NCBI RefSeq assembly: GCF_030929615.1
Contig: NZ_JAVFVU010000014.1
Coordinates: 124,001 to 188,000, forward strand
Length of the DNA stretch: 64,000 nucleotides
Source of the DNA: Dyadobacter sp. LHD-138
GTDB taxonomy: Bacteria > Bacteroidota > Bacteroidia > Cytophagales > Spirosomataceae
Direction of reading: 5' to 3'
Part shown: piece after piece, positions 35,346 through 44,477 of the stretch
How the letters are laid out: each line of letters begins with the position of its first letter
Position numbering within the stretch: position 1 is the first letter of the stretch
Position numbers and translations under genes: made by a program
Notes under the pieces: generated by a model
Seen by the model: the letters and a program-made list of their open reading frames with translations, nothing else
What the model was told of the DNA's origin: nothing
The model's database searches: none

Positions 35346-36239
35346 ATGTCCAATATCAATCTGATTATAGAAGAACGCCCGCGAAATATCGGTAATTTTA
35401 TGGTAGGGCGACTGCTGCCATTTTCAGGCAAAAGGATGGTCGGGCCTTTTATTTTTATCGACCACATGGGGCCGGTCAAAATGAATGATCACCAGAACAT
35501 GGATGTTCCGCCGCACCCGCATATCGGGCTTTCAACACTGACTTACCTGTTTGAAGGCAACGTCATGCACAAGGACAGTCTTGGTACAGAAATTGAAGTC
35601 ACGCCCGGACAGGTTAACTGGATGACGGCCGGTGCCGGGATCGTTCATTCGGAAAGAACGCCTGAATATCTTCGCCATTCGGAAAAGGAACTTCACGGCC
35701 TGCAGATATGGGTGGCTTTGCCCAAAGCACTTGAACAAATGGAGCCTGAATTTTTCCACGCTTCTGAATTGGAATTGCCTCAATGGGAAGAAGGCGGGGT
35801 GTCGTTCAAGCTGATAGCAGGCTCTTTGATGGGGCGGAAATCTCCTGTGCCCGTGTATAGCCCTCTTTATTATCTTGAAATAAAAACGACGGAGGCAAGG
35901 GCCGTAAAAATCGGCGATGCGTTGTATGGTGAAGTCGGTTTGTATATCCTGGAGGGTAGTATTGAAGCGGAGGGAAATACGTATTTGCCCAAACAGCTTT
36001 TGGTAGCCAAGGAAACACACCTTTGCGAATTTTACATGTCTGAAAATACCACGGTTTACATTTTTGGTGGAGAGCCATTTCCCGAGGACAGGTTTATTTA
36101 CTGGAATTTCGTTGCCAGCAGCCAGGAATTAATCGATAAAGCAAAAGAAAACTGGCTGACACAGCGTTTCAAGCCGGTTCCAGGGGAAACAGGTTTTGTG
36201 CCGCTTCCTCCTGAAAGTACTAATTTAAAAAGAAAATAA
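35346..36239 (+). CDS. Pirin family protein
   Basis: A 297-residue double-cupin protein. The N-terminal cupin has the pirin metal-binding signature: PPHPHIGLSTLTY with His58 and His60, then HSE in GAGIVHSERTPE, and a Glu in the second half. Bacterial pirins can act as quercetin 2,3-dioxygenases or redox-linked regulators; which applies here cannot be read from sequence. The stop codon overlaps the OsmC start (TAATG), so the two genes are translationally coupled, and a redox or electrophile stress role is plausible. Confidence 0.88.
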   Translation: MSNINLIIEERPRNIGNFMVGRLLPFSGKRMVGPFIFIDHMGPVKMNDHQNMDVPPHPHIGLSTLTYLFEGNVMHKDSLGTEIEVTPGQVNWMTAGAGIVHSERTPEYLRHSEKELHGLQIWVALPKALEQMEPEFFHASELELPQWEEGGVSFKLIAGSLMGRKSPVPVYSPLYYLEIKTTEARAVKIGDALYGEVGLYILEGSIEAEGNTYLPKQLLVAKETHLCEFYMSENTTVYIFGGEPFPEDRFIYWNFVASSQELIDKAKENWLTQRFKPVPGETGFVPLPPESTNLKRK

Positions 36240-36634
36240 TGGCAAAGGTATACGCAAAAATCGGTACGGTACTTTTTAGAACCGATATAAAAACGGCTAC
36301 CAATAGCCTGGTAGCCGATGAGCCGGTTTCGGCCGGAGGCATGGATCTTGGTTTTTCTCCTTCGGAATTATTGGCTTCTGCTTTGGCGGCTTGCACCTGT
36401 GGGACTTTGCGGATGTACGCAAACCGGAAGGGCTGGCTGGCGCTGACTGAAATTCATGTGGAAGTGGAATTTTCAAGAGATGTTCAGCAGAATAAATCAC
36501 AGATGAACCGGAAAATTGAAATCGTCGGAGATTTGAGCGAAGAACAGAAAAAACAGCTTCTCGTGATTGCCGACAAGTGTCCGATTCATAATACATTAAC
36601 CCATACCATTACGATTGATACGACCCTGATCTGA
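36239..36634 (+). CDS. OsmC family peroxiredoxin-like protein
   Basis: A 131-residue OsmC/YhfA-type protein. It has the conserved SPSELLASALAACTCGTLRM helix with its Cys and a second Cys in DKCPIHNTLTHT. The two cysteines form the thiol peroxidase site in this family. It is cotranscribed with pirin through a TAATG overlap. Organic hydroperoxide reduction is the likely activity by family knowledge. Confidence 0.87.
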   Translation: MAKVYAKIGTVLFRTDIKTATNSLVADEPVSAGGMDLGFSPSELLASALAACTCGTLRMYANRKGWLALTEIHVEVEFSRDVQQNKSQMNRKIEIVGDLSEEQKKQLLVIADKCPIHNTLTHTITIDTTLI

Positions 36635-36666
36635 CCGATTCAAACGCGGTGCGGTCCCCTTTTTTT
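36633..36666 (+). terminator. Weak terminator after osmC
   Basis: GACCG (36633-36637) can pair with CGGTC (36652-36656), followed by CCC and a seven-T run. The stem is short and begins within the stop codon. Confidence 0.4.
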
Positions 36667-36792
36667 AATTTTTGCCAGAGCAATTTTATCTGTTCCATTG
36701 TTATGGAGTGGATAAAAATTGGAATTATGATTTATCCCGGTTTTATTTTTTAATTTATCCAGTAATCATCACAATTAAACTTTTGGACTACT

Positions 36793-37365
36793 ATGAGAAG
36801 GATTTCACTGTTGATTTTGTTTTCTGTTTTATCTGTTGCGTCGTTTGCCCAGACTACCTGGAAATCTGACAAGCCGCATTCCCAGCTTAAATTTGATATT
36901 ACACATCTCGGCGTTTCAACAATATCCGGCGCATTTACGGATTTTGAGGCCACAATAAAAGCGTCAAAACCGGATTTTAGTGATGCTGTTTTTACACTGA
37001 ATGCTAAAACAGCGTCGATCAATACGGGTGTGGAAAAACGGAATGATCATTTAAAGTCGCCTGACTTTTTTGATGCGGCTACCAATCCTGAGCTGACTTT
37101 TAAAAGTACCGGAATGAAAAAAGTGAGTGAAGGAAAATATCAGCTATCGGGTGATCTGATGATGCACGGCGTGACAAAGCCCGTTACTTTGGATCTTTGG
37201 TATCGCGGAACCATTATAAATCAGATGAGCAAAAAACCTGTGGCAGGTTTCCGTGCGACGGGCATTGTCAAGCGTGCTGATTTTGGTATCGGGCCTAAAT
37301 TCCCTGCACCGATGCTCAGTGAAGAGGTGTTGATTATTGCTGATGGAGAATTTGGTCAGGAGTAA
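36793..37365 (+). CDS. YceI family periplasmic protein
   Basis: A 190-residue exported protein with signal peptide MRRISLLILFSVLSVASFAQ, cleaved before or after Gln20. The rest is a YceI lipocalin-like beta-barrel: WKSDKPHSQLKFDITHLGV, DHLKSPDFFDAATNPELTF, LTMHGVTKP-like DLMMHGVTKPVTL and FRATGIVKRADFGI. YceI proteins bind isoprenoid-type lipids in the periplasm, and some are induced by acid or osmotic stress. It is transcribed alone, convergent with cydB. Confidence 0.9.
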   Translation: MRRISLLILFSVLSVASFAQTTWKSDKPHSQLKFDITHLGVSTISGAFTDFEATIKASKPDFSDAVFTLNAKTASINTGVEKRNDHLKSPDFFDAATNPELTFKSTGMKKVSEGKYQLSGDLMMHGVTKPVTLDLWYRGTIINQMSKKPVAGFRATGIVKRADFGIGPKFPAPMLSEEVLIIADGEFGQE

Positions 37366-37392
37366 TTAGAAGGCTTTCGGTGACCGGTTTCA

Positions 37393-37437
37393 GAGAAGTC
37401 AACACTGGGCGTGCCCCTTTCCAAAAGTTGACTTCTC
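37393..37437. terminator. Hairpin between convergent YceI gene and cydB
   Basis: GAGAAGTCAAC (37393-37403) pairs perfectly with GTTGACTTCTC (37427-37437), abutting the cydB stop. The arm shares AGAAGTCAA with the hairpin at 51165-51197, suggesting a recurring terminator type. Confidence 0.65.
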
Positions 37438-38457
37438 TCATTCTCTCACATAATCCACCTTCTTTTTCTGGAAACTGTAAATCAGATAAAAAAGGGCAGG
37501 GAGGATAAAAAGACTTCCAATCAGCAGGGCCATTGCCAACGCTTCAATGGTTTTTTCGTGACCGCTGTGTTCGATCAGGGAAAGATAACCTCCGTTTTTC
37601 AGAACCACAATATTGGGATAATGCCGGTATGTGGTCGTTAAGAGGATCATTGTAACTTGGAATCCGGCGAGCACGCGCAGGATATTTTTCTTCCCTTTAT
37701 ACAATAAATACCATAACAGAATCAGGGACAGGGTTGCTGCTGTAATGGCGATAATCCCAACGGCATTTCCAAAGACCCAGTCAATTAAAGGGATACCGTC
37801 TGCAAGTGCCGATAGAAATACCAGAACGCCACTTACAACAGCGGCGATGTTAAAGGCTTTGGCTTTGCGTTCGAATCTTATCCGGTCGTGGTCGTTATCC
37901 GTTTCACCGATAAGAAATACGGCCGCCAGGAACCCGCAAATGGCAACCGTGAACAAGCCCACGGAAATAGAAAACCAGTGAAGCCAACTGAAAATATACG
38001 CGTCCATAAAGTTACTGGCGCTCGGGTCGATATGCCCCGATACAGCACTTCCGGCAATAATACCCAGGAAAAAGGGTGTAATGAAACTTGAATAGGCGAA
38101 AATCGGATTGTAAATGTCCTGCATATCATCTTTTACCGCATCGTAATGCCGGAAGGTAAAAGCAGTACCCCGCGCAATTATTCCCCAAAGCATAACGGTC
38201 AAAGGAATGTGCAGGTTTACCGACATGGTGCTGTAAATCGTTGGAAAACCTACAAATAGTATTACGATCGCGATGATCAGCCACATGTGGTTGGCTTCCC
38301 AGATGGGTCCAATCGCCTCGTAAAGCGTTTTACGGGTTCGGATCTTATTGGCTTTGGATGTAAACAACTCAATAATGCCTGCGCCAAAATCGGCTCCGCC
38401 TAAAAGCAAATAGAGCAGAATGGATGTCCATAGATATATGATGACGACGTATAACAT
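37438..38457 (-). CDS. cydB: Cytochrome bd ubiquinol oxidase subunit II
   Basis: A 339-residue membrane protein with eight or nine TM helices. CydB hallmarks are the N-terminal LLLGGADFGAGIIELF, the PIWEANHMWLI segment and the RGTAFTFRHY segment. CydB supports haem assembly in CydA and completes the quinol:O2 oxidoreductase. It follows cydA by 57 bases on the same strand. No cydX or cydCD gene is visible nearby. Confidence 0.95.
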   Translation of the reverse strand: MLYVVIIYLWTSILLYLLLGGADFGAGIIELFTSKANKIRTRKTLYEAIGPIWEANHMWLIIAIVILFVGFPTIYSTMSVNLHIPLTVMLWGIIARGTAFTFRHYDAVKDDMQDIYNPIFAYSSFITPFFLGIIAGSAVSGHIDPSASNFMDAYIFSWLHWFSISVGLFTVAICGFLAAVFLIGETDNDHDRIRFERKAKAFNIAAVVSGVLVFLSALADGIPLIDWVFGNAVGIIAITAATLSLILLWYLLYKGKKNILRVLAGFQVTMILLTTTYRHYPNIVVLKNGGYLSLIEHSGHEKTIEALAMALLIGSLFILPALFYLIYSFQKKKVDYVRE

Positions 38458-38514
38458 ATCAATTTTGGGTAAGTGAAGGATGGAGTAACTGAATACGATT
38501 GCCCGAAGTCCGGA

Positions 38515-39840
38515 TTAATGTTTTGTATCAGACGGCAGGTCGTACAATTTGCCTACCATTTTTATTTGTCTGTATAACATGAAAGTCACGATGATACCCA
38601 GGGAAACGTACATGGCGGTGAATAAGTAAAACGAATAACCAATGCCGGGCATAGGTGTTACGGCGTCAGCAGTGCGCATGACATTGTAAATGATCCAGGG
38701 CTGTCGCCCGACTTCCGTGACCGTCCAGCCAGCTTCAACGGCAATAAATCCCAAAGGCGTAGCGGCCACGAAAAGTTTGAGGAGCCAATCACTTTGAAGC
38801 CATTGTTTCTTTTTCCACAAAGCAAGAAAATAGAGCAATGCAATCGTCATCATCGTCATCCCCAGGCCGACCATGATCTGGAACGCGTAGTGTGTAATGG
38901 CCACGGGCGGATGATCTTCGGGTTTTATCTGGTCCAGTCCCGTAACCTCTTTACTGAAATCGCCATGGGCCATAAAGCTAAGCAGTCCGGGAATTTTGAT
39001 GCCATAATCCACCTTTTTATTTTTCTCATCCGGAATTCCTCCGACAATAAGTCCCGCTGATTTTTCGGTGTGAAAATGGGCTTCCATCGCAGCAAGCTTG
39101 GCAGGCTGTCTTTTTGCCACATCTTTCGCGGAAATATCGCCGCTCAGCGGTTGCAGCAATGCCGCAGCACATCCAAAAATCGCGGCGATCGTAAAGGATT
39201 TGGTATGGAAATACACATTTTGCTTCCTGATGATCATAAGGGCATGCACACCGGCTACGGCAAAACCGGTAGCTGCAAAAGCGGCGATGCACATATGCAG
39301 CGCCTGTGAAAACCAGGCATCATTGAACATGGCTTTCATTGGATCCACATTCAGATACTGACCGTCTACAAAATCAAAACCCGAGGGACTGTTCATCCAG
39401 GCATTGGCCGCGACAACGAGAATCCCGGAAGCGAGTCCGCTGACACCGACAACTACGCCCGTTACCCAGTGAAACCATTTGTTAAACCGGTCCCAGCCGT
39501 AAAGAAAAAATCCCAGTGCAATGGCTTCAATAAAAAAGGCGGTACCTTCCAGAGAAAAAGGCATACCGAAAATGGGGCCAGCATGCACCATGAATCGAGG
39601 CCATAGCAAGCCCAGCTCAAAAGACAAGACAGTACCCGAAACGGCACCTGTTGCAAAGAAAATAGCAACCCCTTTGCTCCACGCTTTCGTTATATTTTTA
39701 TAAACAATATTGTTTGTTTTGAGATAGTAATAATGTGCAACGGCCATAAAAAATGGCATGACCATTCCGATGCACGAGAAAATGATATGGAAGCCCAGAG
39801 AAAGGGCCATTTGAGATCTTGCTGCAATGAAATCGTCCAT
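38515..39840 (-). CDS. cydA: Cytochrome bd ubiquinol oxidase subunit I
   Basis: A 441-residue haem-binding subunit. Visible hallmarks are His18 (SLGFHIIFS), the candidate haem b595 ligand; QALHMCIAA with a haem b558 His; and GRQPW near residue 383. At 441 residues it lacks the long Q-loop insertion of the E. coli type and belongs to the short-loop class, which includes cyanide-insensitive oxidases. The bd enzyme oxidises quinol with high O2 affinity and does not pump protons. It is first in a cydAB operon. Confidence 0.95.
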   Translation of the reverse strand: MDDFIAARSQMALSLGFHIIFSCIGMVMPFFMAVAHYYYLKTNNIVYKNITKAWSKGVAIFFATGAVSGTVLSFELGLLWPRFMVHAGPIFGMPFSLEGTAFFIEAIALGFFLYGWDRFNKWFHWVTGVVVGVSGLASGILVVAANAWMNSPSGFDFVDGQYLNVDPMKAMFNDAWFSQALHMCIAAFAATGFAVAGVHALMIIRKQNVYFHTKSFTIAAIFGCAAALLQPLSGDISAKDVAKRQPAKLAAMEAHFHTEKSAGLIVGGIPDEKNKKVDYGIKIPGLLSFMAHGDFSKEVTGLDQIKPEDHPPVAITHYAFQIMVGLGMTMMTIALLYFLALWKKKQWLQSDWLLKLFVAATPLGFIAVEAGWTVTEVGRQPWIIYNVMRTADAVTPMPGIGYSFYLFTAMYVSLGIIVTFMLYRQIKMVGKLYDLPSDTKH

Positions 39841-40151
39841 AGGTGAGATTCAATTATGTCAGGGAAATGAAAAATATCCGGAAGGGAAATGATCGTGTAT
39901 TCTTTGTAATATTATATTTTAACTGGTCTTAAAGCTAGTGTAAAACAATAGAATCCGAATACCTCAAAGCTACTCAAGACTTTCCATAAGAACCACTTTA
40001 TTAAGTAAAAATTCCAAGAATAAAATCGGGTTTTGCAGTAAGAAAAAATGATTGTTTCTTTTTTAAATGAAGCAGCAGGCATGACCGGTTATTTTGATCT
40101 TATCTGGATCGGTTTGCCAACTCATATCGTTAAAAATGTTTTGTATTAAGT
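39841..40151. other. Divergent intergenic region, cydA / beta-helix gene
   Basis: This 311-base AT-rich region must hold promoters for both sides. For the plus strand, TTTG (40113-40116), a 19-base spacer and ATGTTTTG (40136-40143) form a weak promoter match (6 of 8 at -7) only 8 bases from the ATG, implying an almost leaderless transcript. No clear cydA promoter or FNR-type site was recognised. Confidence 0.4.
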
Positions 40152-41588
40152 ATGCGGAGAATACTGATTTTAGTTTTTTTAGTTTTGACTTTTCCTGCGA
40201 TTGCTCAGGTTTATCCAATTTATGTATCGCCAAAAGGCAATGATGAAAATGCCGGAACGCTTAGCAAACCGGTAAAAACATTGGAAAAGGCCTTGGCAGT
40301 TATGGATCAGTATTCAGGGAAAAAGGTCAGCATCCAGCTGTTGGCCGGAACGTACTACCTGACCGAAACGGTAAAAATAAAGCCTTCGTTGAAATCACCG
40401 TCGCAGCTCGAAATTAAGGCCTATGAAAATCAAAAGGCAGTAATCAGTGCGGGCCGTGTTTTAAAACCGGATTGGCATCATTTCCATAGCGGAATTTACA
40501 GAGCCCGCATACCGACTGATATTTCCTTTGAAAGGTTATTTGTGAACGGCACTTTACAAACCATGGCGCGTTATCCCAATAGTGATTCGACGGCCAAAAT
40601 ATTTAATGGCACAGCAGCGGATGCCACTTTTTACGTTCGGGTATTGACCTGGGGCAATCCATCAGGAGGATATGTCCATGGGTTGGACGAGGCACAAAAT
40701 GGGAGTCTGCATTACCGGATTACAGGCGTTGACGACACGGATAATGTTGAACTGGATGGAGGCTGGCAATATAAATATCCGAGCCATATGGATGAAAAAT
40801 ACCGTTTTGTTGAAAACGTTTTGGGCGAGCTCGACACACCCGGGGAATGGTATCTGGATAAATCGATAAATATGTTGTATTACCATCCAAAGGCCGGTCT
40901 GGATCTGTCTAAGGCGGTTGTTGAAGTTTCCAACCTTAAAAATAGCATTGAATTAACCGGCACCGCAACGGCTCCTGTGCAAAATGTTACGTTAAAAGAT
41001 CTTTGGTTTTGTCACAACGAGCGGACGTTTATGGATAGCCGCGACATATTGCCCGGAACTGACCGGGCTGTATATCGGGGCGGGGCCGTCGTTTTGGAAG
41101 GAACGGAAAACTGTAAAATCGAGGAGTGCACCTTTTCAGACCTGGGTGGTAACGCGGTTGTATTCAATAAGTATAATCGTAATGATTCTGTAACTGGTTG
41201 TCTGGTATCACATGTTGGCGCAAATGCCGTTTCATTTTTCGGTAATGCTACTGGTCTTGCTGAAAATGGGAAATCATTAAATTGCCTCGTTGAGAATAAT
41301 CTTTTTCAGTATGTCGGAGTGATTGAAAAGCAGGGGGCAGGTATACATTTGAATGGAGCTGCCGGGATTGAGATCAGGCAGAATACAATTTATCATGCGC
41401 CGGGACCGGGGATTAAAGTCGAAAATACGGATGTGGAAACGTTGAAGTTTAGTCTTAACGAAATCGTAGACGAATATCGGGAAATCTTGTTTGGAGCCGG
41501 TAAAAAGGATGACTATTATGTAAAACCCGGGAGCAATGCGGGCGTGCAAAAGCAGTCGTTGAAGCGACTCCTTCCATCAGTCAAATAA
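40152..41588 (+). CDS. Exported right-handed beta-helix protein, possibly glycoside hydrolase-like
   Basis: A 478-residue secreted protein with signal peptide ending PAIAQ. It opens with YVSPKGNDENAGTLSKPVKT, the usual cap of Bacteroidota beta-helix carbohydrate-active proteins, and has RYRFVENVLGELDTPGEW-like sequence (residues ~219-236) and LYYHPKAG, features I recall from GH141-type and related beta-helix enzymes. Several helix coils follow (CKIEECTFSDLGGNAVV, NCLVENNLFQYVG, IEIRQNTIYHAPG). It is shorter than GH141 enzymes and its last 50 residues do not continue the helix, so C-terminal loss is possible. An esterase gene follows 21 bases later. Confidence 0.65.
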   Translation: MRRILILVFLVLTFPAIAQVYPIYVSPKGNDENAGTLSKPVKTLEKALAVMDQYSGKKVSIQLLAGTYYLTETVKIKPSLKSPSQLEIKAYENQKAVISAGRVLKPDWHHFHSGIYRARIPTDISFERLFVNGTLQTMARYPNSDSTAKIFNGTAADATFYVRVLTWGNPSGGYVHGLDEAQNGSLHYRITGVDDTDNVELDGGWQYKYPSHMDEKYRFVENVLGELDTPGEWYLDKSINMLYYHPKAGLDLSKAVVEVSNLKNSIELTGTATAPVQNVTLKDLWFCHNERTFMDSRDILPGTDRAVYRGGAVVLEGTENCKIEECTFSDLGGNAVVFNKYNRNDSVTGCLVSHVGANAVSFFGNATGLAENGKSLNCLVENNLFQYVGVIEKQGAGIHLNGAAGIEIRQNTIYHAPGPGIKVENTDVETLKFSLNEIVDEYREILFGAGKKDDYYVKPGSNAGVQKQSLKRLLPSVK

Positions 41589-41609
41589 ACAATGTAAAAT
41601 TTCAAACCC

Positions 41610-42848
41610 ATGCGAAAAACAATACTATTGCTGCTGCTAACCGTTCACTTTCTTTACGCCCAGAAAAGGGAGACACCGGTGATTGACGATAAAGTAATCA
41701 AGGTTGATACGCTTCTTTGGAATCTTCGGGCACTGAGTAAGCCGCCGAAGTTTGAATGGTTGCGCCAGGATGGAAAGGTGCAAAGTATGTTTTACCAGGG
41801 TGTAGATTACCAGGGAAAAGCAACTCAGGTTTTTGCCTACTATTCAAATCCGGATCTGATTGCGGGTAAACCGCAGTCGAAACGCAAGTTTCCGGGTGTG
41901 GTATTATTGCATGGTGGAGGTGGTAAAGCATTCAGAGAGTGGGTTGAAAAATGGGCAGCGGAAGGTTATGCAGCGATCGCGATGGATTTTTCCGGAGCAC
42001 AGAAAGATGTACGGGAATATACTTCACCCGGACCGGGGCAGTCAGATCTTGATAAGTTTGAGAAACTGGAAAAGGGGAGCAGCCTGAGGGATATGTGGAC
42101 GTACCAGTCGGTGGCCAATGCAATTCGGGCACATTCTCTTTTGTTAAGCTTTCGGGAGGTTGAACAGTCGGAGACCTGTCTGACGGGGATTAGTTGGGGC
42201 GGGTATCTGACTTGTCTGGTCGGAAGTTTGGACAATCGTTTCAAAGCGGCGGCCCCGGTTTATGGCTGTGCTTTTTACGACGAATCTGACGTATTTAAGG
42301 TGTCATTAAATAAACTATCTCCGGCAACGAAGCAAAAATGGATGAAGTACTTCGATCCATCGTCCTATATGCCTTATGCAAAACCGCAGTTTTTGTTTGT
42401 TAACGGAAATAAGGATAGATTTTACAATGTTGTTCCCTATGACAAAACTTACAAGCTGATCCCGGAAAAACAGCGGTCGATGTGCCTGATCCCGGATATG
42501 AAACACAGCCATGAATGGGGTTGGGAGCCGCAGGAGATCCGGTATTTTTTTGAAAGTGTTATCCATGAGAAAAGCCCGCTTGTAAAAGTTGACTCGGTAA
42601 TGGAAAAGGATTCTGTTTTGACTGTCCGATATAACGCTCCGGTTTCCTTGCGGTTGGCAGAATTTTACTACACCAATGACACAGTATCAACCAATGAAAA
42701 TAGGGTTTGGCAGGTACAAAAAGCGACCATCGACAAGGATGGTAAGACTGCCGTTTGTCCGTTACCCGCGGAAGGGTTCAAATATGGTTTCTTCTATTTA
42801 AAAGACCACAGGAACGTATCGGGATCCAGTGCGTTTGTCATGCATTGA
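41610..42848 (+). CDS. Exported alpha/beta-hydrolase, acetylxylan esterase/dienelactone hydrolase-like
   Basis: A 412-residue exported esterase-like protein with signal peptide ending HFLYAQ. The fold has the oxyanion region LLHGGGGKAFREW, nucleophile elbow GISWGGYL, acid FVNGNKDRFYN and the catalytic His in DMKHSHEWGW. The last 90 residues form a small beta-domain. With the adjacent beta-helix protein it probably acts on a decorated polysaccharide, for instance by removing ester groups; the substrate is not evident. The two genes form a likely operon. Confidence 0.75.
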   Translation: MRKTILLLLLTVHFLYAQKRETPVIDDKVIKVDTLLWNLRALSKPPKFEWLRQDGKVQSMFYQGVDYQGKATQVFAYYSNPDLIAGKPQSKRKFPGVVLLHGGGGKAFREWVEKWAAEGYAAIAMDFSGAQKDVREYTSPGPGQSDLDKFEKLEKGSSLRDMWTYQSVANAIRAHSLLLSFREVEQSETCLTGISWGGYLTCLVGSLDNRFKAAAPVYGCAFYDESDVFKVSLNKLSPATKQKWMKYFDPSSYMPYAKPQFLFVNGNKDRFYNVVPYDKTYKLIPEKQRSMCLIPDMKHSHEWGWEPQEIRYFFESVIHEKSPLVKVDSVMEKDSVLTVRYNAPVSLRLAEFYYTNDTVSTNENRVWQVQKATIDKDGKTAVCPLPAEGFKYGFFYLKDHRNVSGSSAFVMH

Positions 42849-42904
42849 AACAAGTATTTTGGTGATTTGTTTGGATGATGATTGTGGTTATCAGGTGTGT
42901 TTCT

Positions 42905-43153
42905 ATCACCCTTTCAGGGTTTTTCGGTTTCGAATCCGCTTAAGTGCTATAATACTGTCAACCCTGCGGGTTTGATGATTTGAGATCGTTGGTGTTTCTG
43001 TGACTCTTTCAGGTTTTTCGGTTTTCAGTCCGCTTAAGTGCTATAATACCGTCAACCCTTCGGATTTGGAAATCGCCTAAACCCGAAGGGTTGACAGTAT
43101 TATAGCAATAGAAACCAATTTGCGGTCCCCAAAGCTAACCCTGAAAGGGTGAT
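42905..43153. repeat. Nested direct and inverted palindromic repeats
   Basis: An outer perfect 17-bp inverted repeat (42905-42921 with 43137-43153, ATCACCCTTTCAGGGTT) encloses two direct copies of CCGCTTAAGTGCTATAATAC (42936 and 43030) and an inner 23-bp inverted pair (43041-43063 with 43083-43105, one mismatch). The whole 325-base gap between convergent genes is otherwise empty. Confidence 0.8.
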
Positions 43154-43173
43154 ACAACGTTTTTACAGCAATG

Positions 43174-44172
43174 CTACTGGCTTTGCTGCTGCTGTGTTTG
43201 CTGCTCTTTTAACTTCTTTTTTACCAGATCGGCCGGGTATTTTAATGCCAGTTCACGGATTTCATAACTGAAGGCAGCGTAGGTTTCTTCCCATAATTTG
43301 GCCTCCTCTGGTGTGTAATCATAAAATCCTTTGGCGTTTGCTACACCCTTACCACCGGCTTCAACAATTTTGCTTATCAGCTCCGGAACTTCGGTACTGT
43401 TGTTTAAAGTGGGCAGCAGATCTTTCATCACGGCATGATACGCCGGAATGCCGGTAAGGTCCATCCAGCGAAAAATCCCAACGAAGGTCATAAAATAGCC
43501 GGCATTGTTCCGGCATGAACGGTCAATGTCTTCCACTGTTGCATAACCGCCTTCTACGAGACTGATGGCTTCCCGGTACATGGCGTACATCAGCCGGTTT
43601 GTGATAAAACCGGCAATATCCTTTCGAACTAAAATCGGTTCCTTACCCCAATGGGAAGATAGCTCGTACAGGAATTCACCATGGCTGATATTGCTGTCGT
43701 CTCCGCAAATGATTTCTAAAAAACGGGATGTATGGGCAGGAATTGACCAATGCAAGCCGAAAAACCTCTCGGGATGTCGTGTGAGTTTTTGCAGCGTACT
43801 GATGGGGATGGCGGATGTGTTGCTTGTCAGAACGGCATCAGAAGCAATCACCGATTCTACTTTTTGGTAAACGGCCTGCTTGATTGTGAGATCTTCCAGG
43901 GTGCTTTCAATCACAAGTTTACAGGCGAACAGATCTGAATAGTCTTCTGTAATCGTAAGGTTTTGGAGATAATATTCAGGTGTCTTTTTGATGACACCGT
44001 GTTTTAACGATTTTTCGAGATCGTCGGTGATTCTCTTTTTGGCATAAAGAAGATCGTTGGCGACCGGAGCCAACGCAACGACAGGGTGCCCTGCAATAAG
44101 CATACAAGTGACAATGCTGGACCCCATCAGGCCGAGCCCAACAACGGCAACGGGAATTTCTTTGACATTCAT
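43174..44172 (-). CDS. 3-hydroxyacyl-CoA dehydrogenase family protein
   Basis: A 332-residue NAD-dependent dehydrogenase with N-terminal Rossmann motif VVGLGLMGSSI (about 10-20), the HAD signature region VIESTLEDLTIKQ, SNTSAIPIS, and GLHWSIPAHTSRFLEII, where the family catalytic His lies. The C-terminal helical domain has KDIAGFITNRL and GKGVANAKGFYDY. Fatty-acid beta-oxidation enzymes and sugar-acid dehydrogenases such as L-gulonate 3-dehydrogenase share this fold; nearby carbohydrate genes leave the substrate open. The C-terminus is an odd Gln-rich tail (QQTQQQQSQ). Confidence 0.8.
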   Translation of the reverse strand: MNVKEIPVAVVGLGLMGSSIVTCMLIAGHPVVALAPVANDLLYAKKRITDDLEKSLKHGVIKKTPEYYLQNLTITEDYSDLFACKLVIESTLEDLTIKQAVYQKVESVIASDAVLTSNTSAIPISTLQKLTRHPERFFGLHWSIPAHTSRFLEIICGDDSNISHGEFLYELSSHWGKEPILVRKDIAGFITNRLMYAMYREAISLVEGGYATVEDIDRSCRNNAGYFMTFVGIFRWMDLTGIPAYHAVMKDLLPTLNNSTEVPELISKIVEAGGKGVANAKGFYDYTPEEAKLWEETYAAFSYEIRELALKYPADLVKKKLKEQQTQQQQSQ

Positions 44173-44477
44173 AAGTGGTTCAGGATTTGTAAGTTTATGC
44201 TGATCCTTAAAGGTATTCAGGAAAAGTTGTTTTGCAGAATATGAAATATGAATAATATGTCAAGGGAATAAGATTACAATGAAATAGCCATGGAATGGGT
44301 TTCCATGGCTATAAAATCGGTCGTACCGGTGGCACGGTGATATGGACAGTTTTATTTTAAGCTACAAAATCGGCGGTGCCTTTGACACCGGATATTATTG
44401 ACTGAAAAGATGTCAAAATCTAATCCCGTAGGCATGACCGATCTTGTAACCGCGGATTTTAATCCCCGGCGGGACTA
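44173..44477. other. Intergenic region with hairpin and repeat elements
   Basis: No gene is seen. ATAGCCATGGAA (44284-44295) and TTCCATGGCTAT (44301-44312) are perfect 12-bp arms. GCTATAAAATCGG (44308) recurs as GCTACAAAATCGG (44361), each followed by a GGTG/CACC-type core. A 35-bp dispersed repeat ends the region at 44429-44463. Confidence 0.7.
44429..44463 (+). repeat. 35-bp dispersed repeat, copy 2
   Basis: TAGGCATGACCGATCTTGTA continuing to GGATTTTAAT. It matches the minus strand of 191-225 with three mismatches and lies 14 bases from the end of the epimerase gene. Confidence 0.75.

Noticed and set aside
36672..36869. 65-codon frame before the YceI gene
   Set aside because: It overlaps the YceI signal peptide in another frame and has no recognisable feature.
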